A stretch of DNA of 11,469 bases, taken from contig JBFLVQ010000273.1 of NCBI GenBank assembly GCA_040758525.1, positions 1 to 11,469 of the forward strand. The letters are read 5' to 3'. This stretch comes from JBFLVQ01 sp040758525 (GTDB lineage: Bacteria; Acidobacteriota; Blastocatellia; Chloracidobacteriales; JADJPF01). Of this stretch, positions 5,870-11,469 are shown in pieces. A model generated the notes under the pieces. That model made no database searches. It saw only the letters and a program-made list of their open reading frames with translations, and was not told the origin of the DNA. How positions within the stretch are numbered: position 1 is the first letter of the stretch; each line of letters starts with the position of its first letter. Made by a program: the position numbers and the translations under genes.

Positions 5870-7537
5870 TCAGTCGCCTATAGAAGCATGCTCGTTACGG
5901 CTTTGTCCATCACTCTTACCGATAGGCATAGAGAGTTTAGGTGCGCGCTTACGACGTGGCATGCTCTTAAGCACATCAAAAAGGAAGTTGCCAGCAGTAG
6001 AAATTACTTCATGCGGCAACACACGCATAGAGTTGCGTAGCTCGCGTCGTTGTGCCGCGAACTCTCGTACCTCTTCAACTGTAAGGCCCTGCTCATCGAG
6101 TACGCGCTGATACTCTGCGCGAGCTTTCATCTTGGCTTCATAGAGCTTCATCTGAACACGGCTCTTAACATTAACTTCACCATCGCCAGAGGTTTCTATA
6201 GGAATAAAGATCGCATCTGGATAATCGGAGACCACTTTTGACTGTACTCCATCAGACTGTGTCGAAGGCATACAACCAAATGGCTTAAGCGAGATCACCA
6301 TATGCGCCTTCTTATGCTTGACAGCCATAATGTTCTTGCCTACTTCCATATGACCTTCACCACCACCTAAGCGGGTGTCATAGTACATATGGCCATAGCG
6401 TGCCATTACATCTTGATCTGGCAAGGTAGCGATCTTAAAGCCAAGCGCGGCTCGATAGACATCATAGAAAGTACGGAAGAGTTTTTGCGCCAGCTTAAGT
6501 ACACCAACCATCTTAGCGGCCTGCTCATCCATTCCTAGAATTGGCAGTATACGCCCGCCTAGGCCATTGCGATCTTTGGCTTTCTGCTCACGTGTCCAGA
6601 TCAGATACTCAATCCAGGTACCGATCGGCTCAACATATACTTCTGCGCCTTCTTCCTCAAGCCAACGCGCCATATGATAGTTGCCATCGCCCTCAGTAGT
6701 CATTGCAAAGAACTCACCCGTGATCTTCACTTTTGGCTTCACACGTGTGTAATCGACCTCAATCTCCTCAAACCACTTTTTCACCTGGCGCAAGCCTTTG
6801 ATAACAGAAGTCTTCTTAGCGAACGTATCATACAGATAGGCTTTTGACTTTTCGATCACCTGATCGGTTTGACCTTTGACGACTTCGTAGGGACGGATCT
6901 TATAACCTAACTCATTAATCATATCCCCAACCATCATCGCTTTGAGCATACCGATAAAGAAGCCTGGTGTCATTGCTAAGCCCGCCTCTTCCGCACTACC
7001 CTGGCTTAAACCCTCTCCCTGCTGGAAAAGCAGCACTCGGAAGTTTGGAAAGCCAGCATCTCTAAGCGCTTTGCGATACTCAGCCTCATACATACCAAAA
7101 CGGCATGGGCCACATGCGCCAGCCGTGAAGAAGACAAAGTTGTTCTCTAACTCTTCCGTGGTATAACCAGATTGGCGCATCTTTACCAACTGTTTGACCA
7201 GATTACCAACTGTATAGTATGTGGGGTTGCACTGGCCGCGATTACCGTACTCCTTGCCGAAATTGAGCGCCTCGTTGTCGGGAACGTCCAGACTCTCGAC
7301 CTTGTACCCTTGACCCGCCCATGCGCCACGAATCATATGTTCATGTGCCATGGTCAGTCCGGAGATCCAGATCGTCGTATGTGGCCGCTGCGATTTCGTA
7401 AACGGCAGTTCCTGCGGCCGCTTGAAGTGTTTTACCTCCTTCTTCGCTAGGCCATATTTTTCTCTTAATTGTTCTTCGTACGCCTTAATCTCCTCGTCCA
7501 AATTCCTTTCCATCTCTTTTTCAATATGCTCGTTCAT
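5870..7537 (-). CDS. 2-hydroxyacyl-CoA dehydratase-like (HgdB-type) Fe-S protein
   Basis: The 555-residue product resembles the D-component/HgdB-like proteins that work with an ATP-driven activase, reducing substrates at very low potential. From the ATG at 7537 the N-terminus is a charged, probably coiled region (EHIEKEMERNLDEEIKAYEE). Cysteines fall in conserved-looking settings: Cys103 (RGQCNPTYYT), Cys142 and Cys145 (TAGACGPCRFGMYEAEYR) and Cys422 (KPFGCMPSTQSDG). They are plausible Fe-S ligands. LGGGEGHMEVGKN (about 390-402) is a second glycine-rich patch. The C-terminus is basic (PRRKRAPKL). The start is well supported: GAGGAA (7549-7544) lies 6 nt before the ATG. The gene follows the activase by 77 nt, and its partner is probably that protein. 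Substrate is unknown; the canonical two-subunit dehydratase arrangement (HgdA plus HgdB) is absent, so it may not be a classical dehydratase. Proteins of this class are recalled as common in strict anaerobes. Confidence 0.82.
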   Translation of the reverse strand: MNEHIEKEMERNLDEEIKAYEEQLREKYGLAKKEVKHFKRPQELPFTKSQRPHTTIWISGLTMAHEHMIRGAWAGQGYKVESLDVPDNEALNFGKEYGNRGQCNPTYYTVGNLVKQLVKMRQSGYTTEELENNFVFFTAGACGPCRFGMYEAEYRKALRDAGFPNFRVLLFQQGEGLSQGSAEEAGLAMTPGFFIGMLKAMMVGDMINELGYKIRPYEVVKGQTDQVIEKSKAYLYDTFAKKTSVIKGLRQVKKWFEEIEVDYTRVKPKVKITGEFFAMTTEGDGNYHMARWLEEEGAEVYVEPIGTWIEYLIWTREQKAKDRNGLGGRILPILGMDEQAAKMVGVLKLAQKLFRTFYDVYRAALGFKIATLPDQDVMARYGHMYYDTRLGGGEGHMEVGKNIMAVKHKKAHMVISLKPFGCMPSTQSDGVQSKVVSDYPDAIFIPIETSGDGEVNVKSRVQMKLYEAKMKARAEYQRVLDEQGLTVEEVREFAAQRRELRNSMRVLPHEVISTAGNFLFDVLKSMPRRKRAPKLSMPIGKSDGQSRNEHASIGD

Positions 7538-7543
7538 TACTGT

Positions 7544-7549
7544 TTCCTC
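7544..7549 (-). promoter_or_regulatory. Shine-Dalgarno site of the dehydratase-like gene
   Basis: GAGGAA on the minus strand lies 6 nt before the ATG at 7537. It fixes that start rather than the longer in-frame alternative at 7582, which would add 15 residues without a ribosome site. Confidence 0.75.
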
Positions 7550-7577
7550 GCAGTTAATAGACGTTCTCAAACTCTCT

Positions 7578-7598
7578 ATCAAGCCGGCAAAGCTTGAT
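7578..7598 (-). repeat. Intercistronic hairpin between activase and dehydratase-like gene
   Basis: ATCAAGC (7578-7584) and GCTTGAT (7592-7598) form a perfect 7-bp stem with a 7-nt loop, 16 nt after the activase stop. No T-run follows, so it is not a typical terminator. It may protect or process the mRNA and set the ratio of the two products. Confidence 0.4.
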
Positions 7599-7614
7599 GT
7601 TGCCTCACGGCTGA

Positions 7615-10600
7615 TTAATCCCCAGCAACCGCTTCCAATGAATTGACCAGACTCTGGCCATGTTGGAAGCGTAGTCGCGCCTTGAATTCTTCCAACTCTC
7701 GCTCAAATTGCATCTGTAGATCATCTTCTCGGCGCATTGCCTCTTCATAACGCTTCAAGAAGTAGTCGATCGTCTCAACACGAATCTTAATTGAGCCACT
7801 AGGCTTGTTCTCATCAATATCGTGGAAGGTAAAGAATGGTGTACCGCTTGACTCTACAATCGACTCAACTACGGAATAGATTGGGGCGTCATGGCCACAC
7901 TTGAAACTTGATAGATCAACAGCAACTAGATTGGGATGGCGCGCTACATACTTGGCACCCCAAACCTTCATAGAAGAGTTCTCGCTGTAGCAGTTCTTCC
8001 ATACATCAGTAATATCCATCGCGCTCTTGAGCTCGCCACGTGCAATCTCTTCGCCAAAGAGTTCCTCAAGAATGTCTTCATCAAGCGGCAATGACCAGAG
8101 CGAGAAGATTGGATAGCCACGCTTCTGGATCTCTTCAAGAATCTCATGATTGAGGCCAGGATCATTATGATAAGGACGGGCCAAGCAGACTACTCCTACA
8201 CGCCCTTCACGGGTAAGTTGATCTAGCACCTTACGCGCCTCAGCACGTTGATAACCATTGAGGAATTTGTCTATCGCTTTATTCCCTGCTTCAATCGCCA
8301 GCCTATTCTCTTCACGGGTAACGCCTAACCACTCACTGAAGAAGTCGAAGAGTTCTTTCTCGAAGAGATCTGTCTCACCCATATAGAAAGGCGGATCATA
8401 GTATTCAATCTTGCATTCGGCAAAGATATCTCCCTCTTTTGTGAAGGCTGCCTTTGCTACATTGGGGGTCGCCTGCACAGTTGGACATGCGGCGGAATCT
8501 TGGGTATTTTGTAGATCGGTACGCAGTGAAACAATGGTTGGGAAGAAGATCGCATTGACGTTTTTGCCCTTGCCATAAATCAAATTGTGAACGTGAGCAA
8601 TACCAATCTTAGAGGGGAAGCAGGCATCGATTGAGCCTCGCCTTGAACCCTCTTTATACATCTTCTCTTCAGTATAGTCAGACCAGACAAGATTCTTGGC
8701 CGGTATTCCAATCGCCTCTAAATAGGCACTCCAGAATGGACCGGTTGAATACATATTAAGTACACGTGGTAAGCCTATACGGATCTTATCGCGCTTCTCT
8801 TTCACCTTCTCACGATCTGCCCACCAAGGTAATTCGACCTGTTCCTTCTTCTTGCCAAAGAGTCTCCCTAGTAGACCTTGAGGCTGATTGGTCTCTGATA
8901 CATAAGCAGTAACATAATCAGCAACTGACTGTGGAGCGTAACTCTTGAAGGCGTATTTGGCAGCTATCTCAACAAAATTTGGATTAGCTCCTTTGACTGC
9001 ATCTAATGAGGCTTTAATCTTCTTCATCTCATCGACGTCTTCTACTGTACCCTTCTCGCAGGTGGCAATAATGAAGCGGCGATTTTCGCCCTTAGGGGTC
9101 TGAGTATCAATAAAGGTACGTAGACATTTGTTCTTGCAAAAGTAACAACGAGTAGATTCGTCACGAGTAGTGGTAAAGCTAAGATTTTCTGCTGCTTCAA
9201 AACCGATGAAAGTGCTCTCATTATTGCCTACCGCACGGATCGAATCGAGTGCGGCACCAATAGCGCCAGATTCGCCACAGTATTCATGTACAAAGACCTC
9301 GGCGTCAGGTACCTTCTCCTTGATAAAGTCGTATTGAGCCTTAACAGCCGCCATATTATGTTGAGTGCCACCTTGTAGCACAAAGCGACGACCAAATTTG
9401 GCCAGGTTCGGCTCAGAGACAACATAGAGCCAGATATTTTTGGGCAGCACTTTTGCTAAGCCAGCCATAATCTCTTTGGGTGACCAACCCAGTTGCTGGA
9501 AGTTAACAATGTCTGACTCCATAAACACAGCACAGCCATAGCTAAAGAGCGGTAACCGTTCCGCCCCAAAAGCGATATCGGCGAACTCTTCAACAGGATG
9601 GCCAAATTTGCCAGCGGTGCTCTGTAGGAAGTAACCATTGCCGGCTGAACATTGTGTATTCAACTTAAAATCTTTCACTTTGCCATGGTTAAGGACAATC
9701 ACTTTAATGTCCTGACCACCCACATCTACAATAACATGTACATCCTTATAATAGTGCAAGGCCGACTGTGTATGGGCTACCGTCTCGACTAATGCAATAT
9801 CCGCACCCACTGTGTCCTTCAAAATATCCTTGGCATAACCAGTGGTACCAACTCCAGATACTTTGAGGATCGCACCCTGTAGCTCAACTGCCTCACGCAA
9901 TTTGCGTAGGATCTCTTTGGTATCTTCTAACGGATTGCCTTTGGAGAGTTGGTAAGCTTTTGCCAGTAGACGGCCATCACGGCTCATTATCACACCTTTG
10001 GTTGAGGTTGAGCCGCCATCAATACCAAGATAACCTTCGACTACTTCACCACACTGGAATTTTGCCGGTTCAAATGGTTTCTTCTTAAATTTCTGCAAAA
10101 AGGCCTGCAGTTCTTCATCATTCTCGACTAGCCCTTTATCACCAGAGGCCTCACGCATCTTCTGGCGACCATATTCAATAAAATCTACTAACTCTCGGTC
10201 GCCCTTGTAGACGCCTATATGTGCATCTTCGCTCTTACCATAAAGCACTGCACCCATGGCTGCATAATACTGTGCATTGTTCGGTACAACGATCAGATCT
10301 TTAGGCTCAACCCCTTCTGGCAATGGGAACTTACGCTCTTCCCAGATCTTCGGGATATTATGGCGCCAAGCATCCTGCATTGCAGGAATGAAGGTGTTTG
10401 GCCCACCCAATAGCAAAACCTTTGGACGTAGCGTATTGCCACGTGTAAGAACAGAAAGATTCTGCTGTACAATTGCCTCAAAAAGTGAGGCCATTAATTC
10501 TTGTGGGGGGACACCTTGCTTCTGTAGACCATTGATATCGGTCTCGGCAAAGACTCCACATTTGCCAGCTACTGGATGTAACTTTACATCAAAATATTTA

Positions 10601-11094
10601 AGCGCCTGTAGATCTTGCGAAGAGAGACGTAGCTTGGCATTAATCTTATCGATTACTGCGCCTGTACCACCAGCACATTTGTCATTCATCGAAGGGAGCT
10701 TGCGGCGTGCGCCAGTTTTGGGATCTTCCACCCAAATGATAATCTTGGCGTCCTGCCCACCTAGCTCAATCACTGAACCAGCCTCTGGATGGTTCTTCTC
10801 CACCGCCAAGCTTACCGCATTCACTTCCTGTACAAACTTTGCGCCTAGATAGGGGGTTAGCGAACCGCCTCCAGACCCAGTGATAAAGATCCTAAACTGC
10901 TGGTCCTCTAGAGGAAACTCCTTCTTGATCATCTGAAGGAACTCAAGAACCTTCTCCGGTTGTTTGGTCTCATGCCGTTGATAGTCACTCCATAAAATCT
11001 CGTCCGTCAACGGATCCATGACTACTGCTTTTACTGTTGTGGAACCAACATCTAGTCCGACATATACACCTTGAGGGTAATTCTGATGCCTCAC
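7615..11094 (-). CDS. Tandem CoA-dehydratase-type activase (BadF/HgdC ATPase x2) fused to DUF2229
   Basis: The protein couples ATP hydrolysis to low-potential electron transfer into a dehydratase-like partner. From the GTG at 11094 it has 1159 residues; numbering here counts from the further-upstream ATG at 11190 (subtract 32). ATPase domain 1: YVGLDVGSTTVK (43-54), GSGGGS (105-110), IELGGQDAK (141-149), Cys172 (NDKCAGGTG), Cys211 (GKCGVFAETD), LLGGP (260-264). Domain 2: YLGIDGGSTSTK (387-398), GVGTTGY (446-452), VDVGGQDIK (488-496), Cys514 (NTQCSAGNG), Cys553 (YGCAVFMESD), LQGGTQHN (605-612). A Cys motif CYFCKNKC (682-689) plus Cys711 follows, then DUF2229-type sequence IRIGLPRVLNMYSTGPFW (803-820), DACFPSK (855-861) and FKCGHDAPIY (1096-1105). 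Known HgdC activases are homodimers sharing one [4Fe-4S] cluster with two Cys per subunit; here the four equivalent Cys lie in one chain. The GTG start is chosen because AAGGAG precedes it by 8 nt and the sigma-54 promoter lies downstream of the ATG at 11190. Confidence 0.88.
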   Translation of the reverse strand: MRHQNYPQGVYVGLDVGSTTVKAVVMDPLTDEILWSDYQRHETKQPEKVLEFLQMIKKEFPLEDQQFRIFITGSGGGSLTPYLGAKFVQEVNAVSLAVEKNHPEAGSVIELGGQDAKIIIWVEDPKTGARRKLPSMNDKCAGGTGAVIDKINAKLRLSSQDLQALKYFDVKLHPVAGKCGVFAETDINGLQKQGVPPQELMASLFEAIVQQNLSVLTRGNTLRPKVLLLGGPNTFIPAMQDAWRHNIPKIWEERKFPLPEGVEPKDLIVVPNNAQYYAAMGAVLYGKSEDAHIGVYKGDRELVDFIEYGRQKMREASGDKGLVENDEELQAFLQKFKKKPFEPAKFQCGEVVEGYLGIDGGSTSTKGVIMSRDGRLLAKAYQLSKGNPLEDTKEILRKLREAVELQGAILKVSGVGTTGYAKDILKDTVGADIALVETVAHTQSALHYYKDVHVIVDVGGQDIKVIVLNHGKVKDFKLNTQCSAGNGYFLQSTAGKFGHPVEEFADIAFGAERLPLFSYGCAVFMESDIVNFQQLGWSPKEIMAGLAKVLPKNIWLYVVSEPNLAKFGRRFVLQGGTQHNMAAVKAQYDFIKEKVPDAEVFVHEYCGESGAIGAALDSIRAVGNNESTFIGFEAAENLSFTTTRDESTRCYFCKNKCLRTFIDTQTPKGENRRFIIATCEKGTVEDVDEMKKIKASLDAVKGANPNFVEIAAKYAFKSYAPQSVADYVTAYVSETNQPQGLLGRLFGKKKEQVELPWWADREKVKEKRDKIRIGLPRVLNMYSTGPFWSAYLEAIGIPAKNLVWSDYTEEKMYKEGSRRGSIDACFPSKIGIAHVHNLIYGKGKNVNAIFFPTIVSLRTDLQNTQDSAACPTVQATPNVAKAAFTKEGDIFAECKIEYYDPPFYMGETDLFEKELFDFFSEWLGVTREENRLAIEAGNKAIDKFLNGYQRAEARKVLDQLTREGRVGVVCLARPYHNDPGLNHEILEEIQKRGYPIFSLWSLPLDEDILEELFGEEIARGELKSAMDITDVWKNCYSENSSMKVWGAKYVARHPNLVAVDLSSFKCGHDAPIYSVVESIVESSGTPFFTFHDIDENKPSGSIKIRVETIDYFLKRYEEAMRREDDLQMQFERELEEFKARLRFQHGQSLVNSLEAVAGD

Positions 11095-11102
11095 GGGTTC
11101 GA

Positions 11103-11108
11103 CTCCTT
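11103..11108 (-). promoter_or_regulatory. Shine-Dalgarno site deciding the activase start
   Basis: AAGGAG on the minus strand lies 8 nt before the GTG at 11094. The ATG at 11190 has no comparable site (GGTTGTCTT precedes it). Together with the sigma-54 promoter this argues that the protein starts at MRHQNYPQGVYVGLDVG. Confidence 0.7.
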
Positions 11109-11165
11109 CAGTTCTATGATTTTTTTTAGAATTAGCCAGATACTCTGCGAAACGAAATGTCTTTG

Positions 11166-11180
11166 GCAATTTGAGTGCCA
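11166..11180 (-). promoter_or_regulatory. Sigma-54 (-24/-12) promoter of the activase operon
   Basis: The minus strand reads TGGCAC (11180-11175), five bases, TTGC (11169-11166). This matches the sigma-54 consensus TGGCAC-N5-TTGC with the invariant GG and GC correctly spaced. Transcription should start near 11154, giving a ~60-nt leader before the GTG at 11094. An enhancer-binding activator would be required; candidate palindromes lie ~90 and ~124 nt upstream of that start. Confidence 0.75.
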
Positions 11181-11190
11181 CGCCTCTCAT

Positions 11191-11469
11191 AAGACAACCA
11201 ATTAATATATTTTCAATAGTTTACACATTTTTTTCAGAATCTTGTGATAGTTCTGGAAAACCCCTAAAACGAGTCAAATTGACACGCGTTAGAGCTTTTT
11301 GATGAGTGCCGTATAATTCTGCTACAGAGACTAAAGAGAGACTGACAATAGTGTATCAAAATGACCTACAGGCAATTTTTTCCTATCGGGAAGACTATCA
11401 AGAAGTGACAAAATACTCTTCTGATCAGAGAAATTGATATGCTATATTTCAAAAAACTGTCCTTGTATT
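11191..11469. other. Intergenic region upstream of the activase operon
   Basis: No gene is supported in these 279 bases. CAGAA/TTCTG (11235-11239 and 11251-11255, 11-nt spacer) and the perfect palindrome GTCAAATTGAC (11273-11283) could be activator sites for the sigma-54 promoter. A consensus TATAAT (11312-11317) on the plus strand has no good -35 at normal spacing. A small plus-strand frame (GTG 11351 to TGA 11437, 28 codons) is followed one base later by an ATG at 11439 open to the window edge; either may belong to a rightward gene but evidence is thin. Bases 11191-11236 are very AT-rich. Confidence 0.35.

Noticed and set aside
10277..10852. 191-codon plus-strand frame opposite the activase gene
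   Set aside because: It lies wholly antisense to the conserved first ATPase domain, its product shows no recognisable motif and no ribosome site is evident.
11279..11317. TTGACA and TATAAT on the plus strand as one promoter
   Set aside because: The spacer would be 27 nt, far from the 16-19 nt needed; no good -35 exists at the right distance from the TATAAT.

Overview
The window looks like chromosomal DNA of an anaerobic, Deltaproteobacteria-like (Desulfobacterota, Desulfuromonadales/Geobacter-type) bacterium. This is an inference from three things: a MerR regulator / tRNA-Pro / surE / pcm gene order, an NtrC-type sigma-54 activator with a sigma-54 promoter, and an oxygen-sensitive-looking activase/dehydratase-type iron-sulfur pair. 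No mobile element, CRISPR array or rRNA is visible.

Left part (3-3387). A membrane glycosyltransferase-like protein of the DUF2723/TMEM260 type, cut by the left edge, runs rightward and ends convergently with pcm. On the minus strand, reading from right to left, come a MerR-family regulator with a good sigma-70 promoter, tRNA-Pro(GGG), a hairpin terminator, surE and pcm. The last two overlap by 29 nt. They form a stress and repair block: nucleotide phosphatase plus isoaspartyl-protein repair.

Middle (3504-5220). A complete NtrC-family sigma-54-dependent response regulator with no adjacent histidine kinase is followed by about 360 bp without a gene. That gap holds a 159-nt element bounded by a GC-rich inverted repeat and filled with degenerate hexamers that fold on themselves. 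It has a plausible sigma-70 promoter just before it, a terminator after it, and a strong opposing promoter on the other strand. It is the best candidate here for an undescribed RNA or repeat family.

Right part (5221-11190), all on the minus strand. A likely operon begins with a near-perfect sigma-54 promoter at 11180-11166. It encodes a roughly 1160-residue protein with two fused CoA-dehydratase-activase ATPase domains and a DUF2229-type C-terminal half, then a roughly 555-residue dehydratase-like Fe-S protein, then dCTP deaminase (dcd). The sigma-54 promoter lies inside the longest reading frame of the first gene. This implies that translation really starts at a GTG (11094) preceded by AAGGAG. 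The ATPase protein should use ATP hydrolysis to push low-potential electrons into the dehydratase-like partner; the substrate cannot be read from the sequence. The response regulator in the window is a possible but unproven activator of this operon. A perfect 15-bp hairpin sits 8 nt before the dcd start codon.

The last 280 bases hold palindromes that could bind an activator, and no gene I can support.
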